This document shows, one piece after another, positions 1 through 9,210 of a stretch of DNA of 64,000 nt (its first letter is position 1; each line of letters starts with the position of its first letter). The stretch comes from AWTP1-13 sp033764875. GTDB taxonomy: Bacteria; Pseudomonadota; Alphaproteobacteria; Rhizobiales; Hyphomicrobiaceae. The DNA is taken from NCBI GenBank assembly GCA_033764875.1, contig JANRIO010000004.1, positions 1 to 64,000 on the forward strand, written 5' to 3'. The notes under the pieces are model-generated. The model saw only the letters and a list, made by a program, of their open reading frames with translations. It ran no database searches and was not told the origin of the DNA. The translations under genes and the position numbers were made by a program.

Positions 1-94
1 CCGCATCGCCGAACTGGAAGCCGCGATCCTCGGCGTGGACGCCGGCGTGTGCGTACGGCAGATAGCGGCCGTCGACGTAGACGACTCGTGTCAT
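1..94 (-). CDS. D-amino-acid transaminase, N-terminal fragment
   Basis: Only the first 31 codons lie in the window; the gene continues past the left edge. The translation starts MTRVVYVDGRYLPYAHAGVH and continues with AEDRGFQFGD. This is the typical N-terminus of class IV PLP-dependent D-amino-acid/branched-chain transaminases, where the 'EDRGFQFGDG' stretch forms part of the active-site entrance. The family interconverts D-alanine and D-glutamate with 2-oxo acids for peptidoglycan synthesis. It lies 33 bases downstream of ntrX on the same strand, the usual order in many Rhizobiales (ntrY-ntrX-dat-hfq), so it is probably in the ntrYX transcript. The PLP lysine is not visible here, so the call rests on the N-terminal motif and gene order. 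Confidence 0.75.
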   Translation of the reverse strand, partial: MTRVVYVDGRYLPYAHAGVHAEDRGFQFGDA

Positions 95-127
95 GGGCGG
101 ATCCTGTGTGACTGAAGCTTGTGAGCG

Positions 128-1528
128 TTACGTTCCCGTGCGCGGCATCTCGCCGGTGCGCTCCTGGGAGCTCACGCCCAGCGCCCTGAGCTTGCGGTGC
201 AGCGCGGAGCGCTCCATGCCCACGAACTCGGCCGTGCGCGAGATGTTGCCGCCAAAGCGATTGATCTGGGCGAGCAGGTACTCGCGCTCGAAGATCTCGC
301 GCGCCTCGCGCAGGGGCAGCGACATCAGGTGCTCGGCGCCGCCGTTGACGGGCAGCGGCACGTTGGAGCCGATCTCCTCGGGCAGCATGTTGGCGGTGAT
401 GATGGCGTCGGGCTCGCCACCCGACAGGATCATCAGGCGCTCGATGTTGTTCCTGAGCTCGCGGACGTTGCCCGGCCAGTCGTGCGCCTGCAGCACGGCG
501 ATGGCGTCCTCGCCGATCTTGCGCGGGGCGAGCCCCGAGGACTGCGCCAGCTGGCCGACGAAGTACTGGATGAGGGCCGGAATGTCGTCGCGGCGCTCGG
601 CCAGGCTCGGCACACGGAGCGGCACCACGTTGAGGCGGTGGTAGAGGTCCTCGCGGAAGCGCCCCTCCTGCATCTCGCGCTCGAGATCGCGGCTCGTCGA
701 GGAGATGATGCGCACGTCGACTGCCACCTTCGGACCGCCGCCGACGCGCTGGAACTTCTGCTCGACGAGCACGCGCAACACCTTGCCCTGCGTCTCGAGC
801 GGCATGTCGGCCACCTCGTCGATGTAGAGCGTGCCGCCGTGCGCCTCCTCGAGGGCGCCGACCTTGCGCGGGCCGGAGATGTCCTCGGTGCCGAACAGCT
901 CCTCCTCGACCCTGTCGGGCGCCATCGCCGCGGCGTTGAGCACGACGAACGGCCCGTCCTTCCTCAGCGACATGGAGTGCATGACGCGCGCGCACAGCTC
1001 CTTGCCGGTGCCCGAGGAGCCGCGGATCAGCACCCGGCTGTTGGTGGGCGCCACGCGGTCGATGGAGGAGCGCAGCTGGTTGATCGCCGTCGACTTGCCG
1101 ATCATCTCGTTGCTGACGACCGAGCGCTCGCGCAGCTCGCGCACCTCGCGCTTGAGGTTGGAAGCCTCGAGGGCCCGCAGCGTGACGAGCAGCAGGCGGT
1201 CGGCCTTGAACGGCTTCTCGATGTAGTCGTAGGCGCCGCGCTTGATGGCGGTCACGGCCGTCTCGATGTTGCCGTGGCCGGAGATGATGACCACGGGCAG
1301 GTCGGGGTGGGCCTTCTTGATGATGTTGAGCACCTCGAGCCCGTCGAGCCGGCTGCCCTGCAGCCAGATGTCCAGAATCACGAGGTGCGGCCGCCGCTCC
1401 TCGACCGCCTTCAGCGCCTCGTCGCTGTCGCGGGCAAGCCGGGTGCGGTGGCCGTCATCCTCGAGGATGCCTGCCACCATCTCCCGGATATCGGCCTCGT
1501 CGTCGACGATGAGGATGTCAGCTGCCAT
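128..1528 (-). CDS. ntrX: NtrX, nitrogen-related response regulator
   Basis: Response regulator partner of NtrY, 466 aa. The receiver domain spans about 1-120, with acidic pocket D9/D10, phosphoacceptor D53 and conserved K105. The central AAA+ domain begins near 140, with the Walker A loop GSSGTGKE at 170-177. A C-terminal Fis-type helix-turn-helix follows (NISRTAEFVGMERSALHRKL). The sigma-54-contacting GAFTGA loop is absent: after ELFGTED the sequence goes through SGPRKVGALEEAHGG. This is known for alphaproteobacterial NtrX, which therefore probably does not activate sigma-54 polymerase in the usual way. NtrYX is linked to nitrogen metabolism, envelope and redox responses in this class. It follows ntrY after 33 bases. 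Confidence 0.95.
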   Translation of the reverse strand: MAADILIVDDEADIREMVAGILEDDGHRTRLARDSDEALKAVEERRPHLVILDIWLQGSRLDGLEVLNIIKKAHPDLPVVIISGHGNIETAVTAIKRGAYDYIEKPFKADRLLLVTLRALEASNLKREVRELRERSVVSNEMIGKSTAINQLRSSIDRVAPTNSRVLIRGSSGTGKELCARVMHSMSLRKDGPFVVLNAAAMAPDRVEEELFGTEDISGPRKVGALEEAHGGTLYIDEVADMPLETQGKVLRVLVEQKFQRVGGGPKVAVDVRIISSTSRDLEREMQEGRFREDLYHRLNVVPLRVPSLAERRDDIPALIQYFVGQLAQSSGLAPRKIGEDAIAVLQAHDWPGNVRELRNNIERLMILSGGEPDAIITANMLPEEIGSNVPLPVNGGAEHLMSLPLREAREIFEREYLLAQINRFGGNISRTAEFVGMERSALHRKLRALGVSSQERTGEMPRTGT

Positions 1529-1561
1529 GTGTCGCTCCTTGGCGCCTGGGACCGTAGCGTT

Positions 1562-4078
1562 TCAACGCCCGCCGCTGACTGCGGCGGGCTCAGGTTGCAT
1601 GTCGTCGGCACGCTCGGGAGTGCCGCGGATGGGAAGGGTAATGCGCACGAGCGCGCCGTGCGTGCGGTCGGGCGCGGGCGGGGCGTCCTCGAGCGACAGC
1701 GTGCCGCCGTGCTGCTCGACGCTCTTCTGGACGATGGCAAGGCCGAGCCCCGTGCCCTTGTTGCCCTTGGTCGTCACGTAGGGCTCGAGCAGGCGGTTGC
1801 GGTTGCTCTTGGGCAGGCCCGGCCCGTTGTCGATGACCTCGATGTCGACGCGGTCGCCGCGCGGCGTGACGACGGTCTCGATGCGCCCCTTCCAGCCCGC
1901 CTCGCGCGCCGGGTTCTCGGCATAGGACTGGACCGCCTCCTGCGCGTTCTTGACGAGGTTGGTCACGGCCTGCGCGATCAGGCGGCGGTCGCACACGACG
2001 ATGACCGGCTCGGGCCCGACCCGCGTCTCGAAGGTGATGTCGGCGGTGGTCACGTGCCGGTCGAGGACGGCGGCGCGCACCACGTCGCGGATGTCCTGGT
2101 CCTCCATCTGCGGCTTGGGCATGCGCGCGAAGGCGGAGAACTCGTCGACCATGCGCGTGACGTCGCCGACCTGGCGGATGATGGTGTCGGTGCAGCGCTC
2201 GAACACCTCCCGGTCCTCCTGGATCACCTTGCCGTACTTGCGGCGCAGGCGCTCGGCGGAAAGCTGGATGGGGGTGAGCGGGTTCTTGATCTCGTGGGCG
2301 ATGCGCCGGGCCACGTCGGCCCAGGCGGAGGTGCGCTGCGCCGAGACCAGCTCGGTGATGTCGTCGAAGGTGATGACGGAGCCGTGCTGCTCCTCGCCCG
2401 GGACCTCGCGCGTCAGCCGCGCCGAGAAGGTGCGCTCGTTGCCGGCGATGACGAGGGTGAGCTGGGTCTGGGCGTGGCCGCGCTGGCCGGCCTCCTCCAG
2501 CACCGCCGCGAACTCCGGCACCACGGCCCTGAGCTCGTGGCCGACGAGGCCCGTCTCCTCGCGCCCCAGCAGGCGCAGGGCGGACGGGTTAGCGAGCGTG
2601 ATGCGGCCGTCGCTGTCGAGGCCCATGACGCCGGCGGATACGCCCGAGAGCACGGCCTCCATGAAGCGGCGGCGCTCGGTGAGCTGGGTGTTGGCGCTGA
2701 CCAGCTGGCTGTGCTGGCGGTCGAGCTGGGTGGTCATGTGGTTGAAGTTCTCGGAGAGGCGGCGCAGGTCGCCCTCTCCGCGCCGGATCGGCAGCACCAC
2801 CTTGAGATCGCCTCTCGCCACCTGCTGGGCCGCCCCGATCAGGCGCCGGATGGGAGCGACGAAGCGGCCGGCAAACCACAGCCCGACCCAGATGGCGGCC
2901 AGCAGCGCCGTCAGCGAGATCATGAAATACATGACCCCGTGCGCGAACTTGAGGCCGCCGCGCACCTCGCGCAGGCGCTCGTACTCGCGCACGCCCTGCT
3001 CGGTGCGGCGCAGATGCGTGACGACCTTGGGGTCGACGCCGCGGGCGACGTAGAGATAGCTGTCGGGGTAGCGGGCGAGCTTGGCCACCGCCGCCACCCG
3101 GAACGTGTTGACCGGCATCAAGAGCGGCACCTGGCCGTTCTCGGCCGCGCGCAGCAGGTGCTCGGGCGGGGCGACGTAGGGGATGCGCTCGTCCTCGAGG
3201 GCCGCAAGCTTCACGCTGCCGCGGCCGTCGACGATGTAGGCGACGGGCAGGTCGCGCAGGGCCGCCTGCGCGAACAGCTGCTGGCGCAGCTTCTCCCGGT
3301 CCTCCGCGATCCCCGGCGCCAGATCGTCAAGGTCCTTGCCCATGTTGACGATGTCGGTGCGGATGATCTGCCCGTGCTCCTCCAGATAGGCGTAGGCGAC
3401 GTTGAGCGAGTTCTGGACGATGGTCGTCGTCTGCTCGTTGAAGCGGTTGTCGAGGGCGCGCGAGAAGGTGGTCGTGGCGGCGATGGCGAGCAGCAGCGCG
3501 GGCAGCGCCGTGATGATGCTGAACAGGGCGACGATGCGCGCGTGCAGGCGGGCGCCGGGAACCTTGCGCCGCCACGCCCGGATCAGCCCCGCCACCTGCA
3601 GCGCGATCACCCCCACCATGGCGATGATCAGGATGAGGTTGAGCGCCAGCACCACCACCACCACCCCGTCGCGGGGCACGATCGGCGTCAGGTTGGTCAG
3701 GATCAGGTAGGTCGCGAGCGCCGAGACCAGGGACAGGCAAACGACGAGCAGCCCGATCCAGAAGGCCTGGCTGCCGGCGCCGAGCGGCATGCGCGCCTGC
3801 TCGTCGCGCAGGGGCTCGAGCGTGGCGCGGATCTCGTCCGTCACCTGCCGATGGATGCGGCGGCCCAGATCCGCCAGGGCGGACACCGCCAGCACCGCGG
3901 CAAGCCGCAGCGCCGCCAAAAGCTTGGCGCCGGCTCCCAGGAGCGCTTGGACAATGCCGTTCGTTTGCACCGCAGACGGGCTCTCGTTGACGCTGGCGCT
4001 TGGCTGCACGGAGAGACACCAGGGTGCCTCCGGCAGATTGCAGCAAAGCGACCACACTGACGAAAAACACTGTGGCAT
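1562..4078 (-). CDS. ntrY: NtrY, membrane sensor histidine kinase
   Basis: Sensor kinase that phosphorylates NtrX, 838 aa with the longest start. About three hydrophobic segments lie in the first 210 residues (near 104-127, 138-160 and 183-205). An extracytoplasmic domain follows, then another membrane segment near 385-406 and a HAMP linker. A PAS domain lies around 470-580. The HisKA box HEIKNPLTPIQLSAERL carries phosphoacceptor H595, and the HATPase domain ends with NLVKNAQEAV and GTGLGLAIV motifs. No convincing ribosome-binding site precedes the ATG at 4078; a GTG about 87 bases downstream (VNESPSAV) is an alternative start. The gene is divergent from lptF. No ntrB or ntrC lies upstream, unlike the common ntrB-ntrC-ntrY-ntrX order. 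Confidence 0.93.
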   Translation of the reverse strand: MPQCFSSVWSLCCNLPEAPWCLSVQPSASVNESPSAVQTNGIVQALLGAGAKLLAALRLAAVLAVSALADLGRRIHRQVTDEIRATLEPLRDEQARMPLGAGSQAFWIGLLVVCLSLVSALATYLILTNLTPIVPRDGVVVVVLALNLILIIAMVGVIALQVAGLIRAWRRKVPGARLHARIVALFSIITALPALLLAIAATTTFSRALDNRFNEQTTTIVQNSLNVAYAYLEEHGQIIRTDIVNMGKDLDDLAPGIAEDREKLRQQLFAQAALRDLPVAYIVDGRGSVKLAALEDERIPYVAPPEHLLRAAENGQVPLLMPVNTFRVAAVAKLARYPDSYLYVARGVDPKVVTHLRRTEQGVREYERLREVRGGLKFAHGVMYFMISLTALLAAIWVGLWFAGRFVAPIRRLIGAAQQVARGDLKVVLPIRRGEGDLRRLSENFNHMTTQLDRQHSQLVSANTQLTERRRFMEAVLSGVSAGVMGLDSDGRITLANPSALRLLGREETGLVGHELRAVVPEFAAVLEEAGQRGHAQTQLTLVIAGNERTFSARLTREVPGEEQHGSVITFDDITELVSAQRTSAWADVARRIAHEIKNPLTPIQLSAERLRRKYGKVIQEDREVFERCTDTIIRQVGDVTRMVDEFSAFARMPKPQMEDQDIRDVVRAAVLDRHVTTADITFETRVGPEPVIVVCDRRLIAQAVTNLVKNAQEAVQSYAENPAREAGWKGRIETVVTPRGDRVDIEVIDNGPGLPKSNRNRLLEPYVTTKGNKGTGLGLAIVQKSVEQHGGTLSLEDAPPAPDRTHGALVRITLPIRGTPERADDMQPEPAAVSGGR

Positions 4079-4325
4079 TTGTGCGACAATGACGGCTTAG
4101 TTGGTGCGCCCTCCACCGTCAAGGCGCGCGCATCGATTGCCGGTGGACGACAGGCCGGGCACGCTCCGCCAGCCAACTTTCCGCCACCATGCTATGGGAG
4201 CGACGGTCAGCATCGATTTCGCGCTCTATTTGAGCCGCTTGGCCTGAGATCCTGGAGCCGCGGCCGGTAGCGCCCGCAGGTGGGATGGCCAGCGTCGGGC
4301 CTGGGGCGCGATCACGGGGACAGGG

Positions 4326-5546
4326 ATGGGGATCCTCAGCCGCTACGTCTTCTGGCAGGCCGCCGGCGCGCTGGTGCTGGTGACGCTGTCGCTTACCGGC
4401 ATGGTGTGGATCGGCGTGGCGCTGCGGCAGCTGGAGCTGATCACCAGCCAGGGGCAGAACATCGGGCGCTTCCTGCTGATCACGCTGCTCGCCATCCCGA
4501 CCATGATGGCGCTGATCGCCCCCATCGCGCTGCTGCTCGCCTCGATCCACGTGCTGCACAAGCTTTCGGGCGACAGCGAGCTGATCGTCATGACAGCGGG
4601 CGGCATGCCGGCGTGGGCGCTACTCAAGCCGCTGGGCCTGCTTGCGATTCTCGTGGCGCTCGCGGTCGGCTCGGTGAACCACGTGGTGGGACCCTGGTCG
4701 CAGGTGAAGCTGCGCGACATGGCCGCCGAGGTGCGCACCGACCTGATGTCGTTCGTGCTGCAGCCCTGGCGCTTCACGACGCCGGAGCAGAAGCTGACGC
4801 TGCACATCCGCGACCGCTCGCCGGCGGGGGAGTTGCTCGGGCTGATGATGCACGATGCGCGCGACGCCAGCCAGATCGTGACCTACCTGGCCGAGCGCGG
4901 CCTCGTCATCAAGCAGGGCACCCAGGCCTACCTGCGGATGGACAAGGGCCACATCGTGCGCAAGGTGCCGGAGCAGCCAGCCCCCCAGATCATCGTCTTC
5001 GACAGCTACATCGTCGACCTCACGCAGCTCGAGCAGCGCGTCGAGCAGACGCCGACAGCCCGGCCGCGCGAGCGCTCGACCTGGGACCTGCTGACGCTCG
5101 ACCCGAACGACCCCAAGGAGGCCCCGCAGGCCAAGAAGGCCATGGGCGAGCTGCACGAGCGCCTCGTCAGCCCCCTCTATGCGCTGGTCTTCGTGCTGAT
5201 CGTCGTGGCGCACATGGGCCAGGCCCAGACCGTGCGCCAGAACCATACGCAGGCCGGCATCGGCGCCTTCGCGCTGGCCATCGGCTGCCGGGTCGCCGGC
5301 ATCGCCGCCGGCAACGCCGTCTCCGGCAAGGGCAACGCCGTGCCCTACGTCTACGCCATTCCCGTCGCCGCCATGGCCTTGGCGGTGTTTGCCGTCTACT
5401 GGCACGCCTACCCGCGGGCGCCCTCCAGGCTGCAACGGCAGATGACGCTGCTCAATGCCGGCGTGAAGGCGCGGCTCGCGGCACTCTTCACGCGCACGCC
5501 GATGGCTGCTCCCGCCACCTCCGCAGCCGTCCGGCGGAGGGGCTGA
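4326..5546 (+). CDS. lptF: LptF, LPS export ABC transporter permease
   Basis: One of the two inner-membrane permease subunits of the LptB2FG ABC transporter, which extracts lipopolysaccharide from the inner membrane and pushes it along the Lpt bridge. 406 aa, normal for the YjgP/YjgQ family. It has three N-terminal membrane helices (about 11-33, 55-77 and 97-120), a large periplasmic beta-jellyroll region (about 130-270), then three C-terminal helices. The coupling-helix region reads LSGDSELIVMTAGGM. The gene overlaps lptG by one base (TGATG), indicating translational coupling. It is the first plus-strand gene, divergent from ntrY across 247 bases that must hold both promoters; I could not pick a confident -35/-10 there. 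Confidence 0.93.
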   Translation: MGILSRYVFWQAAGALVLVTLSLTGMVWIGVALRQLELITSQGQNIGRFLLITLLAIPTMMALIAPIALLLASIHVLHKLSGDSELIVMTAGGMPAWALLKPLGLLAILVALAVGSVNHVVGPWSQVKLRDMAAEVRTDLMSFVLQPWRFTTPEQKLTLHIRDRSPAGELLGLMMHDARDASQIVTYLAERGLVIKQGTQAYLRMDKGHIVRKVPEQPAPQIIVFDSYIVDLTQLEQRVEQTPTARPRERSTWDLLTLDPNDPKEAPQAKKAMGELHERLVSPLYALVFVLIVVAHMGQAQTVRQNHTQAGIGAFALAIGCRVAGIAAGNAVSGKGNAVPYVYAIPVAAMALAVFAVYWHAYPRAPSRLQRQMTLLNAGVKARLAALFTRTPMAAPATSAAVRRRG

Positions 5547-6640
5547 TGCTCGGTCCGCGGACGCTCAGGTGGTACATCGGCAAACGCTTCCTGGTGATGA
5601 TCCTGGGCGCGTTCTCGATCTGCTGCGCCCTGATCTACATGATCGACATGGTCGAGCTGCTGCGCATGTCGCGGCGCGCCCAGGACCTGTCGTTCGCAGG
5701 CCTGCTGTGGATCGGGCTCCTGCGCATGCCCGCCTTCACGGAGCTCGTCCTCGCCTTCGCGGTGATGGTCGGCAGCATAAGCGCCCTGCTCAGCCTCAAC
5801 CGGCGCTCGGAGCTGATCGTAATGCGGGCGGGCGGCATGTCGGTGTGGCAGTTCATCGGGCCCGGGGTGATCGTGGTGTTTCTGTTGGGAGTTGCAGCGG
5901 TAACTCTCTACAATCCGCTTGCGGCCTATGCGCGCGCGGAGTCCGAGCGGCTGATCGCCATTCATTTCGGACAGGAGGCGAGCCTGCTGTCGGCCTCCGG
6001 CAGCGACGCGTGGCTGCGGCAGGATGGCGCCGATGGACAATCGGTGGTCACGGCCGCGCACTCCGCCAACCAAGGGTTGACGCTTTCCGGCGTCATCTTC
6101 TTCCAGTTCGACAAGTCCGGGCATTTCCTGGAACGAATCGATGCGGAGCGGGCCACTCTCGGGGTCGGCACCTGGGATCTGGTCAACGCGACCATTAGCA
6201 AGCCGGGCCAGGAGCCCGTCCGGCAGGCAAACTATACGGTGTCCACGTATCTCACTCGCGAGAAAGTGAGCGACGCGCTCGGCTCCGAGATCGCGATCTC
6301 CTTCTGGCAGCTGCCCGATCTCATTCAACTCGCTGAAAGAACTGGACTTTCTGCGGCCCGCTACAAGATGCACTACGCCACGCTGCTGTCCCGCCCGGCA
6401 CTGCTTCTGAGCATGGTTGTTTTGGCCGCGACTGTGTCCTTGCGGTCATTCCGGTCGGGGGGCATCCAGACTATGGTGTTGTCGGGGATGGTTGGGGGAA
6501 TCGGATTTTTCCTGTTGACGGAAGTGTCGCGCCAGGTAGGCCTAGCTGGTCTCGTTGCGCCCGCTACCGCAGTATGGATGCCGATCTGCCTGGCCCTTTG
6601 TGTGTCGCTCACCGTGCTACTGCACCAGGAGGATGGCTGA
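5546..6640 (+). CDS. lptG: LptG, LPS export ABC transporter permease
   Basis: Second permease of LptB2FG, 364 aa. The start ATG overlaps the lptF stop by one base, giving MLGPRTLRWYIGKRF. The layout matches LptF: N-terminal helices, coupling region LNRRSELIVMRAGGMS, a periplasmic jellyroll (about 130-260) and C-terminal helices ending at LLHQEDG. It partners LptF and the ATPase LptB, which is not in this window. It is followed by lptD within a few bases. This keeps the inner-membrane and outer-membrane ends of the LPS export machine in one transcript, as is common in alphaproteobacteria. Assignment is by family resemblance and position. Confidence 0.92.
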   Translation: MLGPRTLRWYIGKRFLVMILGAFSICCALIYMIDMVELLRMSRRAQDLSFAGLLWIGLLRMPAFTELVLAFAVMVGSISALLSLNRRSELIVMRAGGMSVWQFIGPGVIVVFLLGVAAVTLYNPLAAYARAESERLIAIHFGQEASLLSASGSDAWLRQDGADGQSVVTAAHSANQGLTLSGVIFFQFDKSGHFLERIDAERATLGVGTWDLVNATISKPGQEPVRQANYTVSTYLTREKVSDALGSEIAISFWQLPDLIQLAERTGLSAARYKMHYATLLSRPALLLSMVVLAATVSLRSFRSGGIQTMVLSGMVGGIGFFLLTEVSRQVGLAGLVAPATAVWMPICLALCVSLTVLLHQEDG

Positions 6641-6644
6641 AGTG

Positions 6645-9023
6645 ATGCGTCGAGCGCCGATACCGCACACCGTGTGCGGGATTGCGCAGCCCGAGGGCGG
6701 CCCCAGCGGCCAGTCCTGGCTGGTGCGTGCGCTCGCGATCCTGGTCGCGATCCTCGTCATTGCCACCGTCGGTCTGCACCCGGCGGACGCGCAGAACCCG
6801 TCGTTCTTCAACAACGGCCTGGACGCCCCCACCTTCAAGAACAACCCGAACGCCATGTTCGGACCGCCGCCCACCATCAACAAGGCGGCGCCGCTGTACA
6901 TGCAGGCCGACGATCTCGCCTACGACAGCGGCAACAGCCGGGTGGTGGCGCAGGGCAACGTCGAGATCTACTACAACAACTTCGTGCTGACGGCAGACCA
7001 GGTCGTCTACGAGCGCGGCCTCAACAGGCTGCGCGCCATCGGCAGCGTGCAGCTGAAGGATCCCAACGGCAACGTCTCGCGCGCCGAGGAGCTGGACATC
7101 ACGGACAACTTCGGAGAGGCCTTCGTCCGGCAGCTCAGCGTCGTCACCAAGGACGACACGCGCATCGCCGGCGAGCGCGCGATACGGCGCGAGGGCAATG
7201 TCACCGAGTTCGACAAGGCGAAGTTCACGCCGTGTAAGAGCGACGGCAGCACGCCACCACTGTGGTGCATCAGCGCCGCGCGCATCACGCACAACCAGAA
7301 GACAGCCACCATCTCCTACCAGGACGCGCAGTTCGAGCTGTTCGGCCAGCCGGTGCTGTACCTGCCTTACTTCGAGCATCCCGATCCGACGGTGAAGCGG
7401 CGCAGCGGCTTCCTGATGCCCTCGTTCGGCAACTCCACCACGCTCGGCTTCGGTGTCGAGGTGCCCTACTACTTCGCGCTGGCGCCCAACTACGACTTCA
7501 CGTTGCATCCCCGCTACTGGTCCAAGCAGGGCCTGCTGTGGCAGGGCGACTGGCGGCACAAGACGAGCAACGGCGAGTACGTCGTCAACCTCGCCGGCAT
7601 CGACCAGCAGAGCAACGATCTCGGCGGCGACGGCTGGCGTGGGTCGGTCGAAACCCGAGGGCAGTTTGCGCTGTCGTCGTGGTGGCGCGTGGGCTGGGAC
7701 GTGACGCTCGAGAGCGACAAGACGTTCCGGCGCGCCTACCAGCTGGATTCGATCCTGCAGAGCGATCGCGTCAACGTCGGCTACCTGCAGGGCATGAGCG
7801 AGCGCAACTACTTCGCCGCCAAGCTCTACCAGTTCGGCAGCCTCAACAGCGACAACGGCACCACCACGTCGGCCTATGCGCTGCCCGTGATCGACTACAA
7901 CTACATCGCGGGCAAGCCCGTGCTCGGCGGCGAGCTGTCGTTCGACGCGCACGTGCGCAGCATGACCCGCACCACGGGCGTGAACTCCAACGTGCTGGCC
8001 CTCGACGGCAACTGGCGCAGCAAGAACATCGACCGGCTCGGGCAGGTGTGGACGCCATTCGCTGCGCTCAAGGGCAATGTCATCAACTATTCGGACTACA
8101 ACGTGCCAGGCCTGAAGGCGGACGACTCCGTGTTCAACGGCGTGGTGCTGGGCGGCGCGACCTATTCGTATCCCTGGGTGGCGCACACCGGGTTCGGCTC
8201 GCACACCATCGAGCCTACGGCGCAGATCGTGGCGCGCCACAGCCGGGTGGATCAGTCGAAGCTGCCGGACGAGGACGCACGCAGCCTCGTGTTCGACGAC
8301 TCGCTGCTGTTCGATACGGACAAGTTCTCGGGCTATGACCGCTACGAGACGGGCACGCGCGCCAATCTCGGCCTGCAATACACCTTCCAGGCCAGCAATG
8401 GCGTGTACGCCAAGGGCGTGTTCGGCCAGAGCATCCATCTCGGTGGCCAGAACGCCTTTGCCAACCCGGGCCTGGATGCAAGCCTGCTGCCCAACTTCTC
8501 GCCCTACAGCGGCCTTGGCAACACGCGGTCCGACTACGTCGCCGGCGCCTACCTGACGCCGTGGCGCGGTTTCAACCTGATCTCGCAAGCCCGCTTCGAC
8601 GAGAGAGACTGGACGCTGGTGCGCCAGGATTCGATCGCGCAGGCGTCCTACGGGCCCTTGGCCGGCGTGCTGGGCTACACCTTCTCGCATTTCGATCCGC
8701 TCACCGGGGACGTCATCGACCAGCGCGAGATCAACTCGACGCTGACGCTGCGGCTCACCAATACCTGGTCGATCTCCGGGATGGTCCGCTACGACATTGA
8801 CGCTAAGGATATCCTGCAGGACCAGATCCAGCTCAAATACTCTGACGAGTGTTTCGTGCTGTCGCTCAACTACATCGAGAACCACATCACCAACCCTGCC
8901 ATTGACCTCGTCAGCGACCGCACGTTCATGCTGCGCTTCGAGCTCAAGAACATCGGCGACTTCGCCTACCGCACGAACCTGCTCAACGGCGCCTTCGGCG
9001 AGCCGAACAACAGCCCGCTGTAG
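6645..9023 (+). CDS. lptD: LptD, outer-membrane LPS assembly barrel
   Basis: Outer-membrane translocon that inserts LPS into the outer leaflet, partner of LptE, 792 aa. The first 45 or so residues hold a hydrophobic signal segment (LVRALAILVAILVIATVGL) ending near HPADAQ. An OstA/LptA-like jellyroll follows (about 75-200, with YDSGNSRVVAQGNVEIYY). The rest is the LptD barrel, ending in aromatic-rich strands. Three cysteines are notable: two in the N-terminal domain (TPCKSDG and PLWCISA) and one near the C-terminus (DECFVLSLNY), consistent with the inter-domain disulfide needed for LptD maturation. An AGGAGG at 6627-6632 favours the ATG at 6645; an in-frame ATG at 6633 overlaps lptG and would abut the site too closely. 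Confidence 0.92.
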   Translation: MRRAPIPHTVCGIAQPEGGPSGQSWLVRALAILVAILVIATVGLHPADAQNPSFFNNGLDAPTFKNNPNAMFGPPPTINKAAPLYMQADDLAYDSGNSRVVAQGNVEIYYNNFVLTADQVVYERGLNRLRAIGSVQLKDPNGNVSRAEELDITDNFGEAFVRQLSVVTKDDTRIAGERAIRREGNVTEFDKAKFTPCKSDGSTPPLWCISAARITHNQKTATISYQDAQFELFGQPVLYLPYFEHPDPTVKRRSGFLMPSFGNSTTLGFGVEVPYYFALAPNYDFTLHPRYWSKQGLLWQGDWRHKTSNGEYVVNLAGIDQQSNDLGGDGWRGSVETRGQFALSSWWRVGWDVTLESDKTFRRAYQLDSILQSDRVNVGYLQGMSERNYFAAKLYQFGSLNSDNGTTTSAYALPVIDYNYIAGKPVLGGELSFDAHVRSMTRTTGVNSNVLALDGNWRSKNIDRLGQVWTPFAALKGNVINYSDYNVPGLKADDSVFNGVVLGGATYSYPWVAHTGFGSHTIEPTAQIVARHSRVDQSKLPDEDARSLVFDDSLLFDTDKFSGYDRYETGTRANLGLQYTFQASNGVYAKGVFGQSIHLGGQNAFANPGLDASLLPNFSPYSGLGNTRSDYVAGAYLTPWRGFNLISQARFDERDWTLVRQDSIAQASYGPLAGVLGYTFSHFDPLTGDVIDQREINSTLTLRLTNTWSISGMVRYDIDAKDILQDQIQLKYSDECFVLSLNYIENHITNPAIDLVSDRTFMLRFELKNIGDFAYRTNLLNGAFGEPNNSPL

Positions 9024-9210
9024 CAGCGGATGTCGGTCATCGCCGCACACTGTGCGCGGTACGCAACATTACCTTGGCGTCCGCCATGGACATGCCACGG
9101 TTGCGCTTATATCTCATGTGGATAGCGCCACCGCCCTGTTCAGGGGCGGAGTATGATGCGGGCGCGACTCGACCGCGCCGCTTACTGCAAGCCATGAGGG
9201 CAGACCCTGC

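Noticed and set aside
197..4060. Very long open frame on the plus strand opposite ntrX-ntrY
   Set aside because: It is an artefact of GC-rich codon bias: low-complexity His/Arg/Asp/Leu-rich translation with no family match, fully antisense to two genes with intact domains.
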